From contig JAWQFJ010028288.1 in assembly GCA_034096865.1 (NCBI GenBank), positions 67,681 to 107,841 of the forward strand: a DNA stretch of 40,161 bases, read 5' to 3'. Shown one piece after another: positions 31,364 to 40,161 of this stretch. The position numbers and the translations under genes are program-made. The first letter of the stretch is position 1. Each line of letters begins with the position of its first letter. The notes beneath the pieces were generated by a model, which made no database searches, was not told the origin of the DNA, and saw nothing but the letters and a program-made list of their open reading frames with translations. Origin of the DNA: Theodoxus fluviatilis. Lineage: Eukaryota; Mollusca; Gastropoda; Cycloneritida; Neritidae.

Positions 31364-34300
31364 GCGACAGAGACAGCAGCGTGGGGCGGGACATCCCTCC
31401 AGGGGGGGGCGACAGAGACAGCAGTGTGGGGCGGGACATCCCTCCAGGGAGGGGCGACAGAGACAGCAGTGTGGGGCGGGACATCCCTCCAGGGAGGGGC
31501 GACAGAGACAGCAGTGTGGGGCGGGACATCCCTCCAGGGGGGGCGACAGAGACAGCAGTGTGGGCGGGACATCCCTCCAGGGAGGGGCGACAGAGACAGC
31601 AGTGTGGGGCGGGACATCCCTCCAGGGAGGGGCGACAGAGACAGCAGTGTGGGGCGGGACATCCCTCCAGGGAGGGGCGACAGAGACAGCAGTGTGGGGC
31701 GGGACATCCCTCCAGGGAGGGGCGACAGAGACAGCAGTGTGGGGCGGGACATCCCTCCAGGGAGGGGCGACAGAGACAGCAGTGTGGGGCGGGACATCCC
31801 TCCAGGGAGGGGCGACAGAGACAGCAGTGTGGGGCGGGACATCCCTCCAGGGAGGGGCGACAGAGACAGCAGTGTGGGGCGGGACATCCCTCCAGGGAGG
31901 GGCGACAGAGACAGCAGTGTGGGGCGGGACATCCCTCCAGGGAGGGCGACAGAGACAGCAGTGTGGGGCGGGACATCCCTCCAGGGAGGGCGACAGAGAC
32001 AGCAGTGTGGGGCGGGACATCCCTCCAGGGAGGGGCGACAGAGACAGCAGTGTGGGGCGGGACATCCCTCCAGGGAGGGCGACAGAGACAGCAGTGTGGG
32101 GCGGGACATCCCTCCAGGGAGGGGCGACAGAGACAGCAGTGTGGGGCGGGACATCCCTCCAGGGAGGGGCGACAGAGACAGCAGTGTGGGGCGGGACATC
32201 CCTCCAGGGAGGGGGCGACAGAGACAGCAGTGTGGGGCGGGACATCCCTCCAGGGAGGGGCGACAGAGACAGCAGTGTGGGGCGGGACATCCCTCCAGGG
32301 AGGGGCGACAGAGACAGCAGTGTGGGGCGGGACATCCCTCCAGGGAGGGGCGACAGAGACAGCAGTGTGGGGCGGGACATCCCTCCAGGGAGGGGCGACA
32401 GAGACAGCAGTGTGGGGCGGGACATCCCTCCAGGGAGGGGCGACAGAGACAGCAGTGTGGGGCGGGACATCCCTCCAGGGAGGGGCGACAGAGACAGCAG
32501 TGTGGGGCGGGACATCCCTCCAGGGAGGGGCGACAGAGACAGCAGTGTGGGGCGGGACATCCCTCCAGGGAGGGGCGACAGAGACAGCAGTGTGGGGCGG
32601 GACATCCCTCCAGGGAGGGGCGACAGAGACAGCAGTGTGGGGCGGGACATCCCTCCAGGGAGGGGCGACAGAGACAGCAGTGTGGGGCGGGACATCCCTC
32701 CAGGGAGGGCGACAGAGACAGCAGTGTGGGGCGGGACATCCCTCCAGGGAGGGGCGACAGAGACAGCAGTGTGGGGCGGGACATCCCTCCAGGGAGGGGC
32801 GACAGAGACAGCAGTGTGGGGCGGGACATCCCTCCAGGGAGGGGCGACAGAGACAGCAGTGTGGGGCGGGACATCCCTCCAGGGAGGGCGACAGAGACAG
32901 CAGTGTGGGGCGGGACATCCCTCCAGGGAGGGGCGACAGAGACAGCAGTGTGGGGCGGGACATCCCTCCAGGGAGGGGCGACAGAGACAGCAGTGTGGGG
33001 CGGGACATCCCTCCAGGGAGGGGCGACAGAGACAGCAGTGTGGGGCGGGACATCCCTCCAGGGAGGGGCGACAGAGACAGCAGTGTGGGGCGGGACATCC
33101 CTCCAGGGAGGGGCGACAGAGACAGCAGTGTGGGGCGGGACATCCCTCCAGGGAGGGGCGACAGAGACAGCAGTGTGGGGCGGGACATCCCTCCAGGGAG
33201 GGCGACAGAGACAGCAGTGTGGGGCGGGACATCCCTCCAGGGAGGGGCGACAGAGACAGCAGTGTGGGGCGGGACATCCCTCCAGGGAGGGGCGACAGAG
33301 ACAGCAGTGTGGGGCGGGACATCCCTCCAGGGAGGGGCGACAGAGACAGCAGTGTGGGGCGGGACATCCCTCCAGGGAGGGGCGACAGAGACAGCAGTGT
33401 GGGGCGGGACATCCCTCCAGGGAGGGGCGACAGAGACAGCAGTGTGGGGCGGGACATCCCTCCAGGGAGGGCGACAGAGACAGCAGTGTGGGGCGGGACA
33501 TCCCTCCAGGGAGGGGCGACAGAGACAGCAGTGTGGGGCGGGACATCCCTCCAGGGAGGGGCGACAGAGACAGCAGTGTGGGGCGGGACATCCCTCCAGG
33601 GAGGGCGACAGAGACAGCAGTGTGGGGCGGGACATCCCTCCAGGGAGGGCGACAGAGACAGCAGTGTGGGGCGGGACATCCCTCCAGGGGGGGGGGGGGG
33701 CGACAGAGACAGCAGTGTGGGGCGGGACATCCCTCCAGGGAGGGGCGACAGAGACAGCAGTGTGGGGCGGGACATCCCTCCAGGGGGGGCGACAGAGACA
33801 GCAGTGTGGGGCGGGACATCCCTCCAGGGAGGGGCGACAGAGACAGCAGTGTGGGGCGGGACATCCCTCCAGGGGGGGGGCGACAGAGACAGCAGTGTGG
33901 GGCGGGACATCCCTCCAGGGAGGGGCGACAGAGACAGCAGTGTGGGGCGGGACATCCCTCCAGGGAGGGGCGACAGAGACAGCAGTGTGGGGCGGGACAT
34001 CCCTCCAGGGAGGGGCGACAGAGACAGCAGTGTGGGGCGGGACATCCCTCCAGGGAGGGGCGACAGAGACAGCAGTGTGGGGCGGGACATCCCTCCAGGG
34101 AGGGGCGACAGAGACAGCAGTGTGGGGCGGGACATCCCTCCAGGGGGGGGCGACAGAGACAGCAGTGTGGGGCGGGACATCCCTCCAGGGGGGGGCGACA
34201 GAGACAGCAGTGTGGGGCGGGACATCCCTCCAGGGGGGGGCGACAGAGACAGCAGTGTGGGGCGGGACATCCCTCCAGGGGGGGGGGGCGACAGAGACAG

Positions 34301-34557
34301 CAGTGTGGGGCGGGACATCCCTCCAGGGAGGGGCGACAGAGACAGCAGTGTGGGGCGGGACATCCCTCCAGGGAGGGGCGACAGAGACAGCAGTGTGGGG
34401 CGGGACATCCCTCCAGGGAGGGGCGACAGAGACAGCAGTGTGGGGCGGGACATCCCTCCAGGGAGGGGCGACAGAGACAGCAGTGTGGGGCGGGACATCC
34501 CTCCAGGGAGGGGCGACAGAGACAGCAGTGTGGGGCGGGACATCCCTCCAGGGAGGG
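31364..34557. repeat. 45-bp G-rich minisatellite, about 71 units
   Basis: The unit contains CGACAGAGACAGCAGTGTGG, GGCGGGACATCCCTCCAGGG and AGGGG. Length variants come mostly from the last G run (GGGAGGGG, GGGAGGG, or pure G runs up to about 12 near 33690), giving units of 44 to about 49 bp. Open frames over 1,000 codons run on both strands and switch frame at the 44-bp units; they are repeat artefacts. The G runs give a potential quadruplex per unit, and TCCCT-CC-AGGGA can form a hairpin in its long loop. Confidence 0.97.
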
Positions 34558-35084
34558 TCGACGGCGCTGGCTACTGACTGTGTGCGTCGTGTCTCCGTCA
34601 CTGAGCTTTATGGCGGCATCGAACTTGGCTGTGAGAGGGAGAGGAAAGGTTACGTGGGAGCTGGGGACGAGCGCTGGGGACGAGCGCTGGGGACGAGCGC
34701 TGCAGGCGCGTGGACTGCAGTAGCTTGGTCAGCGTTTCAACCTGCTCGGACGCCTGGGTTCCATATTGAGCACTGCGCCCAGCGTCCATGGCATCTTCCA
34801 CCAGGAGTGAAAGCGGGTTTTCATGAGGGCTCTGCTGAACGAAGGTAAACTGTAAAATTAGTGCGCTCATCTCCAGTCTGGTTGCATGCTTTCCTAAGAG
34901 TTAAAACGTGTCGGAATGATAATAAGAGTAGCCTAATGACCAGGCGGTAAACGTATGAGATTTTAGCATCTATTATTGGGTAAAAAGGGTAAATATAAAA
35001 CAATGAACACGTACTTTTTAAATGGAATAATCCATGTTCACTCTTCCCTGTGGGGGTACATGGGCGGACTTTTTTAATGTCCTT
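34558..35084. other. Unassigned sequence with a possible minus-strand exon
   Basis: Three 13-bp copies of GCTGGGGACGAGC lie at about 34660-34702. On the minus strand, after a possible acceptor ATTTTACAG (about 34853), an open frame reads SLLVEDAMDAGRSAQYGTQA and EQVETLTKLLQST. It looks protein-like but matches no family I know and runs to a stop near 34598. Low support. Confidence 0.3.
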
Positions 35085-35560
35085 AGGCCTTCAAAACTGG
35101 CATTCTACACACGGACCTTCAAAGCTGGCATTCTACACACGGACCTTCAAGGCTGGCAATCTACGCATGGGCCTTCAAGGCTGGCAGTTTACACACGGGC
35201 CTTCAAGGCTGGCATTCTACACACAGGCCTTCAAGGCTGGCAATCTACACACGGGCCTTCAAGGCTGGCATTCTTCACACGGACCTTCAAGGCTGGCAAT
35301 CTACGCACGGGCCTTCAAGGCTGGCAGTTTACACACGTGCCTTCAAGGCTGGCATTCTACACACAGGCCTTCAAGGCTGGCAATCTACGCACGGGCCTTC
35401 AAGGCGGGCAGTCTACACACATGCCTTCAAGGCTGGCAGTCTACACACAGGCCTTCAAGGCTGGCAGTCTACACAAAGGCCTTTAAGGCGGGCAGTCTAC
35501 ACACATGCCTTCAAGGCTGGCAGTCTACACACAGGCCTTCAAGGCAGGCAGTCCAAGACA
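35085..35560. repeat. 28-bp minisatellite, about 17 units
   Basis: Units of AAGGCTGGCA(G/T)TCTACACA followed by CRGGCCTTC, with variation mostly at a few positions (CATT/CAGT/CAAT; ACACAGG/ACACGGG/ACGCACG). 28 is not a multiple of 3, but frames stay open over three-unit cycles. Confidence 0.95.
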
Positions 35561-35632
35561 ATCGCGGTGGTCTAGCCGGGGCGTGTGAGCGTCCACTACA
35601 GTCAGAGTCAACAGGACACTGGAGACTTCTGC

Positions 35633-36584
35633 TGTCCAGACATGCGCACCACATCTCCAGGGCACACATCGGGCTGGCTGTGTAGCGGTCAAAATAGTTT
35701 CCCGGTGAAAACAGTTTCCGGAAGTCATCGCAGAGTTATCTGCTCGGTTCTCTCTTTATGCGATTTAGCGCTCCTGCACGTGTTCTTCGCATGGAATATA
35801 TCCCGACAAACGACGCATTAGTTGCTTTACGAATTTTTGTGTTTTTGGTGCATTTGTGTAGTTTAACACATAATGTAGCGTTCAAAAAAGTTTTCTCCCG
35901 TGCAAAACCGTCTCGCCTGCCGGAAATAATATGGGAGTCACCTCCCTGTAGTCTATTTTTAGTCTGGTTTTATAAAACGCGACCGTTGACTGACTTGGCA
36001 CGCCCGGGGAGTTATGCTAAGATCCGGCCGCGTTAATATATCTGCGTTTTGTGACAAACGTCTTGCTCGGCGGTACTGTACTCCATGCACCTTAACGGTC
36101 CGCGTGATTCGGGTGTAATCTTAAGCTAAACGACGTTCCTAATGTTTCCGACTTCGACCATTTCAGCAGCGCCAATAAACGTCGTTTAGCTTAAGATTAC
36201 ACCAGAATCACGCAGACCGTTAAGGTGCATGGAGTACAGTTCTGCCGAGAAAGACGTTTGTCACATAACACAGATATATGAATGCGGCCGGATCTTAGCA
36301 TAACTCCCCGGGCGAGCGAAGTCAGTCAGGCGGAGTGGCGGGTGCCGTCTCTTTTTAGAGTTGAATTCTCAGCACGTATCGAGCAGATAACTCTGCGATG
36401 ACTTCCGGAAACTGTTTTCACCGGGAAACTATTTTGACCGCTACAGGCTGTCCAGACATACTCACCATGCCTTCAGGGTACACATTGGGCAGGCTGTCCA
36501 GACATACTCACCATGCCTTCAGGGCACACATCGGGCAGGCTGTCCAGACATGCGCACCACGCCTCCAGGGCACACAGCGGGCAG
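35633..36584. repeat. 46-bp tandem repeat split by a transposon
   Basis: Units start GCTGTCCAGACATRC and end CACACATCGGGCAG. One copy (35633-35680) lies left of the inverted-repeat element and three (36447-36584) right of it. The intact unit junctions show what the insertion site looked like before the element arrived. Confidence 0.85.
35681..36445. mobile_element. Foldback-type MITE with 5-bp target duplication
   Basis: 765 bp. The outer 66 bp are a perfect inverted repeat starting TGTAGCGGTCAAAATAGTTT (35681-35746 and 36380-36445). A second, inner inverted repeat of 150 bp (35988-36137 and 36178-36327, about 90% identical) surrounds a 40-bp loop. The left arm carries about 190 bp more single-copy sequence than the right. 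The flank is GGCTG on both sides (35676-35680 and 36446-36450), while uninterrupted 46-bp units have one copy. No transposase is encoded. The superfamily is unclear: 5-bp duplications occur in Transib and some hAT groups, but the termini match neither well. Confidence 0.85.
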
Positions 36585-36714
36585 GAGAGGGAGACCACTC
36601 CAGGAGACAAGCAAAGCTACCGTGGCGCTCAGCACAGCCACCCTTTGTGAGTGTCGGCTCAGTGCTACTGTAGACAAGCTTTGGTCTCAGCTTGAAAAGT
36701 GTACAGTGACTACT

Positions 36715-37169
36715 GGACAAGTCTCTTTGTCAAGAGTCCCGAGTCCAGAATAGAGAGAGTGGCAGGTTTGCCTGATACAGGAGATTTTCAACCCTATTGC
36801 GAGTGCGGTTTTGGCCCGCAGGTAATTCGGGGTCAGAGTAGACCCACCGCGTCTCCCTGCATGATTCTAAGAGGAACAAATGGGGACATCGTGACTTGAT
36901 TTGCGCCTATTCTAGTGATCGTGACCTTATATGAGGCGCCGCGTGGAGAAGTGTCCCACTTAAGCGACAAAATGGCGAAATTTTAGTTAAGGCCATAAAG
37001 CAGTTTTTTTACCCGTTAACTTTCGTTTGAGGAAGTCGGAAGTGCCAAAACCGCACTCGCAATAGGGTTGAAAGTCTCAGGAAACAAAAGAGTCAATCTC
37101 ACGCTCGCCTTATCAGGCAAACCTGCCACCCCCTCTACTCTTGACTCTTGACAAGGAGACTTGCTGTCC
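36715..37169. mobile_element. Inverted-repeat element (MITE-like)
   Basis: The ends GGACAAGTCTCTTTGTCAAG (36715) and CTTGACAAGGAGACTTGCTG (37148) are imperfect inverted repeats. Inside them TGGCAGGTTTGCCTGATA and CAACCCTATTGCGAGTGCGG recur inverted on the right (37058-37130), giving arms of roughly 100-140 bp with one block missing from the left arm. About 230 bp of unique DNA lies between. No target duplication was found and no coding sequence is present. The stretch 36585-36714 beside it shows no features. Confidence 0.65.
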
Positions 37170-37683
37170 ATCTAGAGGAGGGGGCGGTGGGAGAGGCGGT
37201 AGGTGTGGATATTTCATTATTTGTACACTAGTTGTACATTAGTTGAATGGCGGACGCGATGTGGATTTCAAAATGGAAGACACTGTTGATGTAGAAATGT
37301 GTAGATTGCTATTATCTTCCTCGACAATCGATTGCAGATAGCGATGAGAGCATTCCCTTTGTGTGGACCATTTGACTGGGGAAAGCATGCAGTTGTACTT
37401 CATTTTCTGCCATGTGGCTTTTATTGGCGGCGTTTCTTCATGCTGCATTTTTGACAAGATTAGGAGGTTAGGCTGCCAGGATGGAGAACATAACTGATTT
37501 GCCGTTTTACACTAAACCACGCCATCTGTGCAGTGATCAGTTCCGCTTTGGGATGAGTGGATGGATGGACAGTGTTTTACGGCCTATCAGCCTTGCAGGC
37601 TATTTAAGGCCATTACGCACGAATATCACTAGATCAATTTTGAGTAAACGCTAATCTCAAGTCACAGTGTCCCTAGTTAATCG
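37170..37683. other. Unassigned sequence
   Basis: A 72-codon minus-strand frame (37457-37239) contains VKWSTQRECSHRYLQSIVEE but no motif I can name. No other features until the LINE fragment. Confidence 0.4.
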
Positions 37684-38437
37684 CCTGGATGTCTACAAAC
37701 AAATTAAAGATGAACGCTGAAAAAACTGCAGCCCTTCTCTTCTCTGGATCAACTGCTGTAACCCCAACTCCTCCTTCCACTATCACAATAGGTTCTAGTG
37801 ACATCTCTTTTTCTGCCAGTGCCAGAAACCTCGGTTTCATCATGGACTCTAGCATGTCAATGAAACAACACATAGCTGCAGTATGTCAGACCTGCTACTT
37901 CCAGATCAGAAGAATTAGTTCTATCAGAAAATTTCTCACAGTAGATGCTACTAAAACTCTGGTCACTTCCTGCATTCTGTCCAGATTAGATTATTGCAAC
38001 TCTCTTTTGATAGGCTGCCCTGGCTCTACTCTCCAACCTCTGCAGAAAGTCCAACACTGTGCCGCCCGCCTCATTTTTAGAGCGCGTCACCGACAACCCT
38101 GCACTCCTCTCATGAAAGATCTCCACTGGCTGCCTGTTTCTGAACGTATCAAGTATAAGACTGCATGTCTCTGCTTCAACATCATCTCTGAATCTGCACC
38201 TGCCTATCTCTCTGATCTGGTCTCTCTGTACACCCTTTCTCGCTCACTCCGCTCTTCTGCTGACACCAGACTCCTCCGCCAAGGTCGCTTTAAGCGCAGA
38301 ACTCATGGCTTTCGCTCTTTCTCATACTATGGCCCTCAACTGTGGAATTCTCTCCCTCACAATATCCGACACTCTACCTCCATCTCTTCCTTCAAATCCA
38401 ACCTCAAAACCTACCTTTTTCAGCAATATTACTTGTG
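37684..38437 (+). mobile_element. L2/CR1-like LINE 3' end, ORF2 C terminus
   Basis: Begins abruptly at WMSTNKLKMNAEKTAALLFS, just after the reverse transcriptase active site, with a stop upstream, so it is 5'-truncated at about 37683. It then carries ARNLGFIMDSSMSMKQHI, LSRLDYCNSLLIGCPG, LQKVQHCAARLIFRA, LHWLPVSERIKYK, YTLSRSLRSSADTRLL, FRSFSYYGPQLWNSLPHNIR and ends FKSNLKTYLFQQYYL. The C terminus is complete and open for 250 codons, followed by about 150 bp of 3' UTR with a poly(C) run. It is the same broad LINE group as the fragment at 10.2 kb but only distantly similar in sequence. The truncation point is typical of incomplete reverse transcription. Confidence 0.88.
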
Positions 38438-38608
38438 AATTTGTTAGAATCCTGCCGCAACCCCCCCCCCCCTCCTCTACCCCCACATACATCTTGACAT
38501 CTGTGTAAATATTTGTATAGTATATTGTCAGTCTGACGGTGTACATCTGAATGCATGTGTTTGACTATGACTGGATGACTAAATGTATACTGTGTGTTGT
38601 ATGTTTAT

Positions 38609-38680
38609 CCCTCCAGGTTTACTGGAGGTCCTACAGACTTTATCCCTCCAGGTTTACTGGAGGTCCTACAGACTTTATTA

Positions 38681-38715
<35 letters not shown>

Positions 38716-38966
38716 CCGTCTCCACGGCTTATATCTCAAAAACTACTGGACGGATTTCCTTGAGATTTTGCACACTGACTGGAAGTTAGGTCCGATTCAA
38801 TATTATCAAATTTTCAGAATCGAGGTTTGAAAAGAAAGTGACTTTTTTACATTTTGGTGTTTTAATGAAAACGATTCAACGGACTCCATTTTGCAAAATT
38901 TGTGACGTGATCATTTGACGTCGTATAACGTGACGTCATTTGCGAGGAGATTTTTGAAGGAGGGGT
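38609..38966 (+). mobile_element. Non-autonomous hairpin/microsatellite element, copy B
   Basis: Two tandem 35-bp copies of the hairpin CCTCCAGGTTTACTGGAGG plus TCCTACAGACTTTAT start at 38610 and 38645. They are followed by (CTGT)n (about 38681-38714) and the core CTCAAAAACTACTGGACGGA ... TGATCATTTGACGTCGTATA shared with copy A (778-1212, opposite orientation). It lies right behind the L2-like LINE 3' UTR. It is non-coding. Confidence 0.7.
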
Positions 38967-39095
38967 GAATAGAATAGAATAGAATAGAATTCGTGACGTC
39001 ATTTGCGAGGACAGAGAATGATTTAGATAGATATGTCCTCAGATGTCTTAGGCCGCAAGGCCTTTATCTGATCTTTTGATCAGTACTTATGGCTA
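38967..39095. repeat. (GAATA)n and two short hairpins
   Basis: Five copies of GAATA (38967-38990) separate two copies of GTGACGTCATTTGCGAGGA. Further on, AGGCC-GCAA-GGCCT (39050-39063) and CTGATC-TTTT-GATCAG (39068-39083) are perfect stem-loops that could form the 3' end of the hairpin element, as rolling-circle type elements end in hairpins (inference). Confidence 0.6.
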
Positions 39096-39140
39096 CTCTC
39101 ACTCTCTCTCTGTCTCTCTCTCTGACTCTCTCTCTGACTC

Positions 39141-39214
<74 letters not shown>

Positions 39215-39413
39215 ACCCACCCTCTTACTCTCATTCTCTCTTCCCTTCCTCCCCTTTTCCCAGCTCCCCTCCCCCCCCCCCTCTCTCACTCTCTCTGTCT
39301 CTCTCTCTGTCTCTCTCTCTGTCTCTCTCTCTCTCTGTCTCTCTCTGTCTCTCTCTGTCTCTCTCTCTGTCTCTGTCTCTCTCTCTGTCTCTCTCTCTCT
39401 GTCTCTGTCTCTC

Positions 39414-39457
<44 letters not shown>
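39096..39457. repeat. (CT)n microsatellite, interrupted
   Basis: CT/GT tract with C-rich interruptions around 39212-39290. Open frames of Ser-Leu repeats on both strands are not genes. Confidence 0.95.
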
Positions 39458-39459
<2 letters not shown>

Positions 39460-39516
39460 GTCCGGATTTACTTCGTTACTGATGGACATGTTCAACAAGC
39501 AAACGGTTAATAAAAA

Positions 39517-39571
39517 CGCCGCTTATTAAAAACACTTTTGTTCGGTCCCAATGTGTTTTTAATAAGCGGCG
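39517..39571. repeat. Perfect 19-bp inverted repeat
   Basis: CGCCGCTTATTAAAAACAC (39517-39535) and its exact inverse (39553-39571) with a 17-nt spacer. It could be a small foldback element or the end of a pogo-like transposon. Nothing coding is linked to it. Confidence 0.8.
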
Positions 39572-39601
39572 ACTACTGTACTGCCTAATTCACTACCCTT
39601 G

Positions 39602-39826
39602 TCTCTAAACTCAGACGATTCCAACTGCCTGTTCCGCTTTGACGTAATCTCATGACGTCATCTACGATCTAAGAGAATCCAAGAGACGACAAAAAAAGCA
39701 GTATATATAGCAAAGCGCAACCTAGGATCCTCTGACGAGCTACCTTATCTAACAGATCAAGATAACGCGGGGATAGGGGATAAATCGAGTGTTAAAAAGA
39801 TAAATCGCCGTTGTGAATAGGGGCCC
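39602..39826 (-). mobile_element. MITE, second copy (empty site for the Ginger-like insertion)
   Basis: Reverse-oriented relative of the outer MITE at 24185-26512. It has CTCTAAACTCAGACGATTCC and TGCCTGTTCCGCTTT from one end, and the block from GCAAAGCGCAACCTAGGATC to GCCGTTGTGAATAGGGGCCC from the other. The two are joined through about 60 bp that includes GTATATATAG, the unoccupied target. The outermost ~45 bp at the 39602 end are missing or replaced, so the copy is incomplete. Confidence 0.82.
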
Positions 39827-40020
39827 AGCGAACTAACTGAATGTCGACACAATCACGCGGCACTGTTGTACATTTGCAGTCAACGTAAGATCTCGTACGA
39901 CGATTTGATTCAAGGCCTAGTGCTAATTGTTTTGATGGTCTGGTCTCAGTGTCACAAAAATATGATGATTTAATCAATCCCTGACCCGGAAATGTTGGGG
40001 ACAACGACCATTTCAGCGTA

Positions 40021-40161
40021 ATGACATCGAGTCAAACCGAGTTATCTTTCCTACTTCAGCAAAACGCTTCGATATATGTTGAACCTCTACCAGCAGGCGC
40101 CAAAATGCGATACTACGAAAAGAATATTGACGTTGATGGGTTAGATCCGTATGAAATACCA
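40021..40161 (+). CDS. 5' end of an ORF cut by the window edge
   Basis: ATG at 40021 opens MTSSQTELSFLLQQNASIYV, EPLPAGAKMRYYEKNIDVDG and LDPYEIP, and is still open after 47 codons at the last base. The M/L-R-Y-x-x-K-I...G-x-DPY pattern is like the N terminus of a large family of invertebrate transposon-linked proteins with SWIM zinc-finger and YqaJ-type nuclease domains. That assignment rests on one short motif and is tentative. The 194 bp upstream (39827-40020) shows no clear promoter. Confidence 0.5.
   Translation, partial: MTSSQTELSFLLQQNASIYVEPLPAGAKMRYYEKNIDVDGLDPYEIP

Noticed and set aside
31179..34848. Open frames of about 850-1,155 codons through the 45-bp array
   Set aside because: Several overlapping frames on both strands, with frame switches at every 44-bp unit; explained wholly by the repeat.
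37239..37457. 72-codon minus-strand ORF containing STQRECSHRYLQSIVEE
   Set aside because: Considered as a transposase fragment, but no catalytic motif, neighbouring block or terminal repeat supports it.
36150..40020. Shared CGACCATTTCAGC in the 765-bp element and just upstream of the 40-kb ORF
   Set aside because: Similarity beyond the 13 bases is weak, and one such match in 40 kb is expected by chance; no link can be claimed.

Overview
The window reads as nuclear DNA of an invertebrate animal, most likely a lophotrochozoan and plausibly a marine gastropod. The clues are spliced-exon architecture with GT/AG signals, fragments of jockey/CR1- and L2-like LINEs, a KRBA2/SCAND3-type integrase inside a cut-and-paste transposon, several MITEs, and very dense simple-sequence and minisatellite DNA. 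Nothing looks bacterial, phage-like or plasmid-like. Roughly half of the 40 kb is tandem repeat.

Layout: 1-1.67 kb is a broken LINE reverse transcriptase (minus strand), itself split by a hairpin/microsatellite element and a tRNA-type SINE. 1.9-13.9 kb holds the 5' part of one minus-strand gene, a probable DEG/ENaC sodium channel: exons at 13883-13776, 9893-9787 and 2088-1911 join with matching codon phases (0, then 2), and the last one carries the pre-TM1 segment and TM1. The rest of the gene lies beyond the left edge. Its intron before the TM1 exon contains 334 copies of an 18-bp satellite that starts exactly at that exon's 3' splice site. 10.2-13.1 kb carries an L2-like LINE fragment, GAT repeats and a probable solo LTR. 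15.5-23.3 kb is three successive minisatellites (43, 15 and 30 bp units) with CT tracts.

24.2-26.5 kb is a nested transposon pair: a Ginger-like element (TGT...ACA ends, ~190-bp inverted repeats, TATA duplication, crippled integrase gene) inserted in a short MITE. A second MITE copy at 39.6-39.8 kb preserves the empty site. A LINE C-terminal piece follows (26.6-27.3 kb), then CT/GGAT repeats, a hAT-type MITE (29.2 kb), two phase-compatible exon-like segments (29.75-30.03 kb), a palindromic 42-bp minisatellite upstream of a TATA box, a 3.2-kb G-rich 45-bp array (31.4-34.6 kb), and a 28-bp array.

35.6-37.2 kb contains two inverted-repeat (foldback/MITE) elements, one with a clean 5-bp target duplication inside a 46-bp tandem repeat. 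37.7-38.4 kb is another L2-like LINE end, followed by a second copy of the hairpin element. The last 141 bases open a reading frame (plus strand) that runs off the window.

The genes do not form an operon or pathway. The biology here is a channel gene embedded in an aggressively repeat-expanding, transposon-rich region. The most unusual point is an intronic satellite whose every unit resembles a 3' splice acceptor and is in frame with the exon it abuts.
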